A DNA stretch of 64,000 nt. It comes from Andrena cerasifolii. Taxonomy: Eukaryota; Arthropoda; Insecta; Hymenoptera; Andrenidae. The translations under genes were made by a program, and so were the position numbers. Below, one piece after another: positions 14,030 through 26,620 of the stretch. Each line of letters opens with the position of its first letter. Positions within the stretch are counted from its first letter, which is position 1. Below the pieces are notes generated by a model. The model was not told where the DNA came from. It did not search any database and saw nothing but the letters and a program-made list of their open reading frames with translations. The stretch is taken from positions 1 to 64,000 of the forward strand of contig NW_027484993.1 in the NCBI RefSeq assembly GCF_050908995.1, given 5' to 3'.

Positions 14030-16400
14030 ATTTCGGTTTTTCAATATCGGTTTTGCAATATCAGTTTTTCGATATCAGTTTTTCAATATCGGTTTTTCAA
14101 TATCGGTTCTAATATCGGATTCAATATCGGTTTTTCAATATCGGTTTTGCAATATCAGTTTTTCGATATAGGTTTTTCAATATCGGTTTTTCAATATCGG
14201 TTCTAATATCGGTTTCAATATCGGTTTTTCAATATCAGTTTTTCGATATCAGTTTTTCAATATTTGGTTTTCAATATCGGTTTTTCAATATCGGTTCTAA
14301 TATCGGTTTCAATATCGGTTTTTCAATACGGTTTTTCAATATCGGTTTTTCAATATCAGTTTTTCAATATTTGTTCTCCAATATCGGTTTTTGTATATCG
14401 GTTCTAATATCGGATTCAATATCGGTTTTTCAATATCAGTTTTTCAATATTTGTTTTTCAATATCAGTTTTTCAATATTTGTTTTTCAATATCGGTTTTT
14501 CAATATTTGTTCTCCAATATCGGTTTTTGAATATCGGTTCTAATATCGGATTCAATATCGGTTTTTCAATATCAGTTTTTCAATATTTGTTTTTCAATAT
14601 CGGTTTTTGAATATTTGTTCTCCAATATCGGTTTTTCAATATCGGTTCTAATATCGGATTCAATATAGGTTTTTCAATATCGGTTCTAATATCGGATTCA
14701 ATATCGGTTTTTCAATATCGGTTCTAATATCGGATTCAATATCGGTTTTTCAATATCGGTTTTGCAATATCAGTTTTTCGATATCAGTTTTTCAATATCG
14801 GTTTTTCAATATCGGTTCTAATATCGGATTCAATATCGGTTTTTCAATATCGGTTTTGCAATATCAGTTTTTCGATATAGGTTTTTCAATATCGGTTTTT
14901 CAATATCGGTTCTAATATCGGTTTCAATATCGGTTTTTCAATATCAGTTTTTCGATATCAGTTTTTCAATATTTGTTTTTCAATATCGGTTTTTCAATAT
15001 CGGTTCTAATATCGGTTTCAATATCGGTTTTTCAATACGGTTTTTCAATATCGGTTTTTCAATATCAGTTTTTCAATATTTGTTCTCCAATATCGGTTTT
15101 TGTATATCGGTTCTAATATCGGATTCAATATCGGTTTTTCAATATCAGTTTTTCAATATTTGTTTTTCAATATCGGTTTTTGAATATTTGTTCTCCAATA
15201 TCGGTTTTTCAATATCGGTTCTAATATCGGATTCAATATAGGTTTTTCAATATCGGTTCTAATATCGGATTCAATATCGGTTTTTCAATATCGGTTTTGC
15301 AATATCAGTTTTTCGATATAGGTTTTTCAATATCGGTTTTTCAATATCGGTTCTAATATCGGATTCAATATCGGTTTTTCAATACGGTTTTTCAATATCG
15401 GTTTTTCAATATCAGTTTTTCAATATTTGTTCTCCAATATCGGTTTTTGAATATCGGTTCTAATATCGGATTCAATATCGGTTTTTCAATATCGGTTTTT
15501 CAATATCGGTTCTAATATCGGATTCAATATCGGTTTTTCAATACGGTTTTTCAATATCGGTTTTTCAATATCAGTTTTTCAATATTTGTTCTCCAATATC
15601 GGTTTTTGAATATCGGTTCTAATATCGGATTCAATATCGGTTTTTCAATATCGGTTTTGCAATATCAGTTTTTCGATATAGGTTTTTCAATATCGGTTTT
15701 TCAATATCGGTTTTTCAATATCGGTTTTTCAATATCAGTTTTTCAATATGTGTTCTCCAATATCGGTTTTTGAATATCGGTTTTTCAATATCAGTTTTTC
15801 AATATTTGTTCTCCAATATCGGTTTTTGAATATCGGTTCTAATATCGGATTCAATATCGGTTTTTCAATATCAGTTTTTCGATATCAGATTTTCAATATT
15901 TGTTTTTCAATATCGGTTTTTCAATATCGGTTTTTCAATATCAGTTTTTCGATATCAGTTTTTCAATATTTGTTTTTCAATATCGGTTTTTCAATATCGG
16001 TTCTAATATGGGATTCAATATCGGTTTTTCAATATCGGTTTTTCAATATCGGTTCTAATATCGGATTCAATATCGGTTTTTCAATATCGGTTTTGCAATA
16101 TCAGTTTTTCGATATAGGTTTTTCAATATCGGTTTTTCAATATCGGTTCTAATATCGGTTTCAATATCGGTTTTTCAATATCAGTTTTTCGATATCAGTT
16201 TTTCAATATTTGGTTTTCAATATCGGTTTTTCAATATCGGTTCTAATATCGGTTTCAATATCGGTTTTTCAATATCGGTTTTTCAATATCGGTTTTTCAA
16301 TATCAGTTTTTCGATATCAGTTTTTCAATATTTGTTTTTCAATATCGGTTTTTCAATATCGGTTCTAATATCGGATTCAATATCGGTTTTTCAATATCGG
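14030..16400 (+). repeat. 2,754-bp-shift duplication, left copy
   Basis: Units at 14,050, 14,371 and 15,748 recur exactly 2,754 bp later. At least two single-base differences separate the copies, for example atttg followed by gtttttc near 14,989 where the right copy has ggttttc. The match breaks near 16,400. Confidence 0.8.
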
Positions 16401-16783
16401 TTTTTCAATATCGGTTATTCAATATCAGTTTTTCGATATCAGTTTTTCAATATTTGCTTTACAATATCGGTTTTTCAATATCGGTTCTAATATCGGAATC
16501 AATATCGGTTTTTCAATATCGGTTCTAATATCGGATTCAATATCGGTTTTTCAATATCGGTTTTTCAATATCAGTTTTTCGATATCAGTTTTTCAATATT
16601 TGTTTTTCAATATCGGTTTTTCAATATTTGTTCTCCAATATCGGTTTTTGAATATCGGTTCTAATATCGGATTCAATATCGGTTTTTCAATATCAGTTTT
16701 TCAATATTTGTTTTTCAATATCGGTTTTTCAATATTTGTTCTCCAATATCGGTTTTTGAATATCGGTTCTAATATCGGATTCA

Positions 16784-19154
16784 ATATCGGTTTTTCAATA
16801 TCGGTTTTGCAATATCAGTTTTTCGATATCAGTTTTTCAATATCGGTTTTTCAATATCGGTTCTAATATCGGATTCAATATCGGTTTTTCAATATCGGTT
16901 TTGCAATATCAGTTTTTCGATATAGGTTTTTCAATATCGGTTTTTCAATATCGGTTCTAATATCGGTTTCAATATCGGTTTTTCAATATCAGTTTTTCGA
17001 TATCAGTTTTTCAATATTTGGTTTTCAATATCGGTTTTTCAATATCGGTTCTAATATCGGTTTCAATATCGGTTTTTCAATACGGTTTTTCAATATCGGT
17101 TTTTCAATATCAGTTTTTCAATATTTGTTCTCCAATATCGGTTTTTGTATATCGGTTCTAATATCGGATTCAATATCGGTTTTTCAATATCAGTTTTTCA
17201 ATATTTGTTTTTCAATATCAGTTTTTCAATATTTGTTTTTCAATATCGGTTTTTCAATATTTGTTCTCCAATATCGGTTTTTGAATATCGGTTCTAATAT
17301 CGGATTCAATATCGGTTTTTCAATATCAGTTTTTCAATATTTGTTTTTCAATATCGGTTTTTGAATATTTGTTCTCCAATATCGGTTTTTCAATATCGGT
17401 TCTAATATCGGATTCAATATAGGTTTTTCAATATCGGTTCTAATATCGGATTCAATATCGGTTTTTCAATATCGGTTCTAATATCGGATTCAATATCGGT
17501 TTTTCAATATCGGTTTTGCAATATCAGTTTTTCGATATCAGTTTTTCAATATCGGTTTTTCAATATCGGTTCTAATATCGGATTCAATATCGGTTTTTCA
17601 ATATCGGTTTTGCAATATCAGTTTTTCGATATAGGTTTTTCAATATCGGTTTTTCAATATCGGTTCTAATATCGGTTTCAATATCGGTTTTTCAATATCA
17701 GTTTTTCGATATCAGTTTTTCAATATTTGGTTTTCAATATCGGTTTTTCAATATCGGTTCTAATATCGGTTTCAATATCGGTTTTTCAATACGGTTTTTC
17801 AATATCGGTTTTTCAATATCAGTTTTTCAATATTTGTTCTCCAATATCGGTTTTTGTATATCGGTTCTAATATCGGATTCAATATCGGTTTTTCAATATC
17901 AGTTTTTCAATATTTGTTTTTCAATATCGGTTTTTGAATATTTGTTCTCCAATATCGGTTTTTCAATATCGGTTCTAATATCGGATTCAATATAGGTTTT
18001 TCAATATCGGTTCTAATATCGGATTCAATATCGGCTTTTCAATATCGGTTTTGCAATATCAGTTTTTCGATATAGGGTTTTCAATATCGGTTTTTCAATA
18101 TCGGTTCTAATATCGGATTCAATATCGGTTTTTCAATACGGTTTTTCAATATCGGTTTTTCAATATCAGTTTTTCAATATTTGTTCTCCAATATCGGTTT
18201 TTGAATATCGGTTCTAATATCGGATTCAATATCGGTTTTTCAATATCGGTTTTTCAATATCGGTTCTAATATCGGATTCAATATCGGTTTTTCAATACGG
18301 TTTTTCAATATCGGTTTTTCAATATCAGTTTTTCAATATTTGTTCTCCAATATCGGTTTTTGAATATCGGTTCTAATATCGGATTCAATATCGGTTTTTC
18401 AATATCGGTTTTGCAATATCAGTTTTTCGATATAGGTTTTTCAATATCGGTTTTTCAATATCGGTTTTTCAATATCGGTTTTTCAATATCAGTTTTTCAA
18501 TATGTGTTCTCCAATATCGGTTTTTGAATATCGGTTTTTCAATATCAGTTTTTCAATATTTGTTCTCCAATATCGGTTTTTGAATATCGGTTCTAATATC
18601 GGATTCAATATCGGTTTTTCAATATCAGTTTTTCGATATCAGATTTTCAATATTTGTTTTTCAATATCGGTTTTTCAATATCGGTTTTTCAATATCAGTT
18701 TTTCGATATCAGTTTTTCAATATTTGTTTTTCAATATCGGTTTTTCAATATCGGTTCTAATATGGGATTCAATATCGGTTTTTCAATATCGGTTTTTCAA
18801 TATCGGTTCTAATATCGGATTCAATATCGGTTTTTCAATATCGGTTTTGCAATATCAGTTTTTCGATATAGGTTTTTCAATATCGGTTTTTCAATATCGG
18901 TTCTAATATCGGTTTCAATATCGGTTTTTCAATATCAGTTTTTCGATATCAGTTTTTCAATATTTGGTTTTCAATATCGGTTTTTCAATATCGGTTCTAA
19001 TATCGGTTTCAATATCGGTTTTTCAATATCGGTTTTTCAATATCGGTTTTTCAATATCAGTTTTTCGATATCAGTTTTTCAATATTTGTTTTTCAATATC
19101 GGTTTTTCAATATCGGTTCTAATATCGGATTCAATATCGGTTTTTCAATATCGG
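16784..19154 (+). repeat. 2,754-bp-shift duplication, right copy
   Basis: Right partner of 14,030-16,400. Private changes are gcttttcaatatcg near 18,034 and gatataggg near 18,070. The low number of differences over about 2.4 kb points to a recent event. Confidence 0.8.
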
Positions 19155-21089
19155 TTCTAATATCGGATTCAATATCGGTTTTTCAATATCGGTTTTGCAA
19201 TATCAGTTTTTCGATATCAGTTTTTCAATATCGGTTTTTCAATATTTGTTCTCCAATATCGGTTTTTGAATATCGATTCTAATATCGGATTCAATATCGT
19301 TTTTTCAATATCAGTTTTTCGATATCAGTTTTTCAATATTTGTTTTTCAATATCGGTTTTTCAATATCGGTTCTAATATCGGATTCAATATCGGTTTTTC
19401 AATATCGGTTTTTCAATATCGGTTTTTCAATATCAGTTTTTCGATATCAGTTTTTCAATATTTGCTTTACAATATCGGTTTTTCAATATCGGTTCTAATA
19501 TCGGAATCAATATCGGTTTTTCAATATCGGTTCTAATATCGGATTCAATATCGGTTTTTCAATATCGGTTTTTCAATATCAGTTTTTCGATATCAGTTTT
19601 TCAATATTTGTTTTTCAATATCGGTTTTTCAATATTTGTTCTCCAATATCGGTTTTTGAATATCGGTTCTAATATCGGATTCAATATCGGTTTTTCAATA
19701 TCAGTTTTTCAATATTTGTTTTTCAATATCGGTTTTTCAATATCGGTTTTTCAATATCAGTTTTTCGATATCAGTTTTTCAATATTTGCTTTACAATATC
19801 GGTTTTTCAATATCGGTTCTAATATCGGAATCAATATCGGTTTTTCAATATCGGTTCTAATATCGGATTCAATATCGGTTTTTCAATATCGGTTTTTCAA
19901 TATCAGTTTTTCGATATCAGTTTTTCAATATTTGTTTTTCAATATCGGTTTTTCAATATTTGTTCTCCAATATCGGTTTTTGAATATCGGTTCTAATATC
20001 GGATTCAATATCGGTTTTTCAATATCAGTTTTTCAATATTTGTTTTTCAATATCGGTTTTTGAATATTTGTTCTCCAATATCGGTTTTTCAATATCGGTT
20101 CTAATATCGGATTCAATATAGGTTTTTCAATATCGGTTCTAATATCGGATTCAATATCGGTTTTTCAATATCGGTTTTCCAATATCGGTTCTAATATCGG
20201 ATTCAATATCGGTTTTTCAATATCGGTTTTGCAATATCAGTTTTTCGATATCAGTTTTTCAATATCGGTTTTTCAATATTTGTTCTCCAATATCGGTTTT
20301 TGAATATCGATTCTAATATCGGATTCAATATTGGTTTTTCAATATCAGTTTTTCGATATCAGTTTTTCAATATTTGTTTTTCAATATCGGTTTTTCAATA
20401 TCGGTTCTAATATCGGATTCAATATCGGTTTTTCAATATCGGTTCTAATATCGGATTCAATATCGGTTTTTCAATATCGGTTTTTCAATATCGGTTTTTC
20501 AATATCAGTTTTTCGATATCAGTTTTTCAATATTTGCTTTACAATATCGGTTTTTCAATATCGGTTCTAATATCGGATTCAATATAGGTTTTTCAATATC
20601 GGTTCTAATATCGGATTCAATATCGGTTTTTCAATATCGGTTCTAATATCGGATTCAATATCGGTTTTTCAATATCGGTTTTGCAATATCAGTTTTTCGA
20701 TATCAGTTTTTCAATATCGGTTTTTCAATATTTGTTCTCCAATATCGGTTTTTGAATATCGATTCTAATATCGGATTCAATATCGGTTTTTCAATATCAG
20801 TTTTTCAATATTTGTTTTTCAATATCGGTTTTTGAATATTTGTTCTCCAATATCGGTTTTTCAATATCGGTTCTAATATCGGATTCAATATAGGTTTTTC
20901 AATATCGGTTCTAATATCGGATTCAATATCGGTTTTTCAATATCGGTTCTAATATCGGTTTCAATATCGGTTTTTCAATACGGTTTTTCAATATCGGTTT
21001 TTCAATATCAGTTTTTCAATATTTGTTCTCCAATATCGGTTTTTGAATATCGGTTCTAATATCGGATTCAATATCGGTTTTTCAATATC

Positions 21090-21995
21090 GGTTTTTCAAT
21101 ATCAGTTTTTCAATATTTGTTCTCCAATATCGGTTTTTGAATATCGGTTCTAACATCGGATTCAATATCGGTTTGTCAATATCGGTTTTTCAATATCGGT
21201 TTTTCAATATCAGTTTTTCGATATCAGTTTTTCAATATTTGTTTTTCAATATCGGTTTTTCAATATCGGTTCTAATATCGGATTCAATATCGGTTTTTCC
21301 ATATCGGTTCTAATATCGGATTCAATATCGGTTTTGCAATATCAGTTTTTCGATATAGGTTTTTCAATATCGGTTTTTCAATATCGGTTTTTCAATATCG
21401 GTTTTTCAATATCAGTTTTTCAATATGTGTTCTCCAATATCGGTTTTTGAATATCGGTTTTTCAATATCAGTTTTTCAATATTTGTTCTCCAATATCGGT
21501 TTTTGAATATCGGTTCTAATATCGGATTCAATATCGGTTTTTCAATATCAGTTTTTCGATATCAGATTTTCAATATTTGTTTTTCAATATCGGTTTTTCA
21601 ATATCGGTTTTTCAATATCAGTTTTTCGATATCAGTTTTTCAATATTTGTTTTTCAATATCGGTTTTTCAATATCGGTTCTAATATGGGATTCAATATCG
21701 GTTTTTCAATATCGGTTTTTCAATATCGGTTTTTCAATATCAGTTTTTCGATATCAGTTTTTCAATATTTGCTTTACAATATCGGTTTTTCAATATCGGT
21801 TCTAATATCGGAATCAATATCGGTTTTTCAATATCGGTTCTAATATCGGATTCAATATCGGTTTCTCCAGATCGGTTTTTCAATATCAGTTTTTCAATAT
21901 CGGTTTTTCAATATCAGTTTTTCAATATTTGTTCTCCAATATCGGTTTTTGAATATCGGTTCTAATATCGGATTCAATATCGGTTTTTCAATATC
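21090..21995 (+). repeat. 3,946-bp-shift duplication, left copy
   Basis: The R unit at about 21,148 and a rare gtttgtcaatatcg near 21,173 recur 3,946 bp later. The open-frame landmarks at 21,425 and 21,577 match 25,371 and 25,523. A private gtttctccagatcg near 21,862 differs from gtttctcaatatcg in the partner. Confidence 0.75.
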
Positions 21996-22470
21996 GGTTT
22001 TTCAATATCAGTTTTTCAATATTTGTTCTCCAATATCGGTTTTTGAATATCGGTTCTAACATCGGATTCAATATCGGTTTTTCAATATCGGTTTTTCAAT
22101 ATCGGTTTTTCAATATCAGTTTTTCGATATCAGTTTTTCAATATTTGTTTTTCAATATCGGTTTTTCAATATCGGTTCTAATATCGGATTCAATATCGGT
22201 TTTTCCATATCGGTTCTAATATCGGATTCAATATCGGTTTTGCAATATCAGTTTTTCGATATAGGTTTTTCAATATCGGTTTTTCAATATCGGTTTTTCA
22301 ATATCGGTTTTTCAATATCAGTTTTTCAATATGTGTTCTCCAATATCGGTTTTTGAATATCGGTTTTTCAATATCAGTTTTTCAATATTTGTTCTCCAAT
22401 ATCGGTTTTTGAATATCGGTTCTAATATCGGATTCAATATCGGTTTTTCAATATCAGTTTTTCGATATCA

Positions 22471-22930
22471 GATTTTCAATATTTGTTTTTCAATATCGGT
22501 TTTTCAATATCGGTTTCTCAATATCAGTTTTTCGATATCAGTTTTTCAATATTTGTTTTTCAATATCGGTTTTTCAATATCGGTTCTAATATGGGATTCA
22601 ATATCGGTTTTTCAATATCGGTTTTTCAATATCGGTTCTAATATCGGATTCAATATCGGTTTTTCAATATCGGTTTTGCAATATCAGTTTTTCGATATCA
22701 GATTTTCAATATTTGTTTTTCAATATCGGTTTTTCAATATCGGTTTTTCAATATCAGTTTTTCGATATCAGTTTTTCAATATTTGTTTTTCAATATCGGT
22801 TTTTCAATATCGGTTCTAATATGGGATTCAATATCGGTTTTTCAATATCGGTTTTTCAATATCGGTTCTAATATCGGATTCAATATCGGTTTTTCAATAT
22901 CGGTTTTGCAATATCAGTTTTTCGATATAG
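22471..22930 (+). repeat. 230-bp tandem duplication
   Basis: The unit gattttcaatattt starts at 22,471 and again at 22,701, and gttctaatatgg recurs at the same 230-bp spacing. The pair 22,471-22,700 and 22,701-22,930 are adjacent head-to-tail copies. One visible difference is gtttctcaatatca near 22,510 against gtttttcaatatca in the second copy. The related segment near 15.9-16.1 kb has a single copy, so this is a local gain. Confidence 0.8.
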
Positions 22931-25035
22931 GTTTTTCAATATCGGTTTTTCAATATCGGTTCTAATATCGGTTTCAATATCGGTTTTTCAATATCAGTTT
23001 TTCGATATCAGTTTTTCAATATTTGGTTTTCAATATCGGTTTTTCAATATCGGTTCTAATATCGGTTTCAATATCGGTTTTTCAATATCGGTTTTTCAAT
23101 ATCGGTTTTTCAATATCAGTTTTTCGATATCAGTTTTTCAATATTTGTTTTTCAATATCGGTTTTTCAATATCGGTTCTAATATCGGATTCAATATCGGT
23201 TTTTCAATATCGGTTTTTCAATATCGGTTATTCAATATCAGTTTTTCGATATCAGTTTTTCAATATTTGCTTTACAATATCGGTTTTTCAATATCGGTTC
23301 TAATATCGGAATCAATATCGGTTTTTCAATATCGGTTCTAATATCGGATTCAATATCGGTTTTTCAATATCGGTTTTTCAATATCAGTTTTTCGATATCA
23401 GTTTTTCAATATTTGTTTTTCAATATCGGTTTTTCAATATTTGTTCTCCAATATCGGTTTTTGAATATCGGTTCTAATATCGGATTCAATATCGGTTTTT
23501 CAATATCAGTTTTTCAATATTTGTTTTTCAATATCGGTTTTTGAATATTTGTTCTCCAATATCGGTTTTTCAACATCGGTTCTAATATCGGATTCAATAT
23601 AGGTTTTTCAATATCGGTTCTAATATCGGATTCAATATCGGTTTTTCAATATCGGTTTTTCAATATCGGTTCTAATATCGGATTCAATATCGGTTTTTCA
23701 ATATCGGTTTTGCAATATCAGTTTTTCGATATCAGTTTTTCAATATCGGTTTTTCAATATTTGTTCTCCAATATCGGTTTTTGAATATCGATTCTAATAT
23801 CGGATTCAATATCGTTTTTTCAATATCAGTTTTTCGATATCAGTTTTTCAATATTTGTTTTTCAATATCGGTTTTTCAATATCGGTTCTAATATCGGATT
23901 CAATATCGGTTTTTCAATATCGGTTTTTCAATATCGGTTTTTCAATATCAGTTTTTCGATATCAGTTTTTCAATATTTGCTTTACAATATCGGTTTTTCA
24001 ATATCGGTTCTAATATCGGAATCAATATCGGTTTTTCAATATCGGTTCTAATATCGGATTCAATATCGGTTTTTCAATATCGGTTTTTCAATATCAGTTT
24101 TTCGATATCAGTTTTTCAATATTTGTTTTTCAATATCGGTTTTTCAATATTTGTTCTCCAATATCGGTTTTTGAATATCGGTTCTAATATCGGATTCAAT
24201 ATCGGTTTTTCAATATCAGTTTTTCAATATTTGTTTTTCAATATCGGTTTTTCAATATCGGTTCTAATATCGGATTCAATATCGGTTTTTCAATATCGGT
24301 TTTTCAATATCGGTTTTTCAATATCAGTTTTTCGATATCAGTTTTTCAATATTTGCTTTACAATATCGGTTTTTCAATATCGGTTCTAATATCGGAATCA
24401 ATATCGGTTTTTCAATATCGGTTCTAATATCGGATTCAATATCGGTTTTTCAATATCGGTTTTTCAATATCAGTTTTTCGATATCAGTTTTTCAATATTT
24501 GTTTTTCAATATCGGTTTTTCAATATTTGTTCTCCAATATCGGTTTTTGAATATCGGTTCTAATATCGGATTCAATATCGGTTTTTCAATATCGGTTTTT
24601 CAATATCAGTTTTTCGATATCAGTTTTTCAATATTTGTTTTTCAATATCGGTTTTTCAATATTTGTTCTCCAATATCGGTTTTTGAATATCGGTTCTAAT
24701 ATCGGTTTCAATATCGGTTTTTCAATATCGGTTTTTCAATATCAGTTTTTCGATATCAGTTTTTCAATATTTGTTTTTCAATATCGGTTTTTCAATATTT
24801 GTTCTCCAATATCGGTTTTTGAATATCGGTTCTAATATCGGATTCAATATCGGTTTTTCAATATCAGTTTTTCAATATTTGTTTTTCAATATCGGTTTTT
24901 GAATATTTGTTCTCCAATATCGGTTTTTCAATATCGGTTCTAATATCGGATTCAATATAGGTTTTTCAATATCGGTTCTAATATCGGATTCAATATCGGT
25001 TTTTCAATATCGGTTCTAATATCGGATTCAATATC

Positions 25036-25941
25036 GGTTTTTCAATATCAGTTTTTCAATATTTGTTCTCCAATATCGGTTTTTGAATATCGGTTCTAAC
25101 ATCGGATTCAATATCGGTTTGTCAATATCGGTTTTTCAATATCGGTTTTTCAATATCAGTTTTTCGATATCAGTTTTTCAATATTTGTTTTTCAATATCG
25201 GTTTTTCAATATCGGTTCTAATATCGGATTCAATATCGGTTTTTCCATATCGGTTCTAATATCGGATTCAATATCGGTTTTGCAATATCAGTTTTTCGAT
25301 ATAGGTTTTTCAATATCGGTTTTTCAATATCGGTTTTTCAATATCGGTTTTTCAATATCAGTTTTTCAATATGTGTTCTCCAATATCGGTTTTTGAATAT
25401 CGGTTTTTCAATATCAGTTTTTCAATATTTGTTCTCCAATATCGGTTTTTGAATATCGGTTCTAATATCGGATTCAATATCGGTTTTTCAATATCAGTTT
25501 TTCGATATCAGATTTTCAATATTTGTTTTTCAATATCGGTTTTTCAATATCGGTTTTTCAATATCAGTTTTTCGATATCAGTTTTTCAATATTTGTTTTT
25601 CAATATCGGTTTTTCAATATCGGTTCTAATATGGGATTCAATATCGGTTTTTCAATATCGGTTTTTCAATATCGGTTTTCCAATATCAGTTTTTCGATAT
25701 CAGTTTTTCAATATTTGCTTTACAATATCGGTTTTTCAATATCGGTTCTAATATCGGAATCAATATCGGTTTTTCAATATCGGTTCTAATATCGGATTCA
25801 ATATCGGTTTCTCAATATCGGTTTTTCAATATCAGTTTTTCAATATCGGTTTTTCAATATCAGTTTTTCAATATTTGTTCTCCAATATCGGTTTTTGAAT
25901 ATCGGTTCTAATATCGGATTCAATATCGGTTTTTCAATATC
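25036..25941 (+). repeat. 3,946-bp-shift duplication, right copy
   Basis: Right partner of 21,090-21,995, sharing the rare gtttgtcaatatcg. Its own difference is gttttccaatatca near 25,676. Beyond about 25,941 it switches to a B-C-D-J phrase that the left copy does not have. Confidence 0.75.
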
Positions 25942-26339
25942 AGTTTTTCGATATCAGTTTTTCAATATTTGCTTTACAATATCGGTTTTTCAATATCGGT
26001 TCTAATATCGGAATCAATATCGGTTTTTCAATATCGGTTCTAATATCGGATTCAATATCGGTTTCTCAATATCGGTTTTTCAATATCAGTTTTTCGATAT
26101 CAGTTTTTCAATATTTGTTTTTCAATATCGGTTTTTCAATATTTGTACTCCAATATCGGTTTTTGTATATCGGTTCTAATATCGGATTCAATATCGGTTT
26201 TTCAATATCAGTTTTTCAATATTTGTTTTTCAATATCGGTTTTTGAATATTTGTTCTCCAATATCGGTTTTTCAATATCGGTTCTAATATCGGATTCAAT
26301 ATAGGTTTTTCAATATCGGTTCTAATATCGGATTCAATA

Positions 26340-26620
26340 TCGGTTTTTCAATATCGGTTTTGCAATATCAGTTTTTCGATATCAGTTTTTCAATATTTGG
26401 TTTTCAATATCGGTTTTTCAATATCGGTTCTAATATCGGTTTCAATATCGGTTTTTCAATATCAGATTTTCGATATAGGTTTTTCAATAACGGTTTTTCA
26501 ATATCGGTTTTTCAATATCAGGTTTTCAATATCGGTTTTTGAATATCGGTTCTAATATCGGTTCAATATCGGTTTTTCAATATCAGTTTTTCAATATTTG
26601 TTTTTCAATATCGGTTTTTC
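26340..26620 (+). repeat. Domain 2-like segment inside domain 1
   Basis: The stretch contains gattttcgatatag, a caataacgg variant (near 26,486), ggttttcaatatcg after B, and gttcaatatcg. The same order, including the rare caataacgg, occurs at the domain junction near 38.80-39.15 kb (shift about 12,530), and without caataacgg in domain 2 near 41.22-41.45, 54.37-54.70 and 63.2-63.5 kb. It sits immediately left of the 4.75-kb tandem duplication. Confidence 0.7.
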
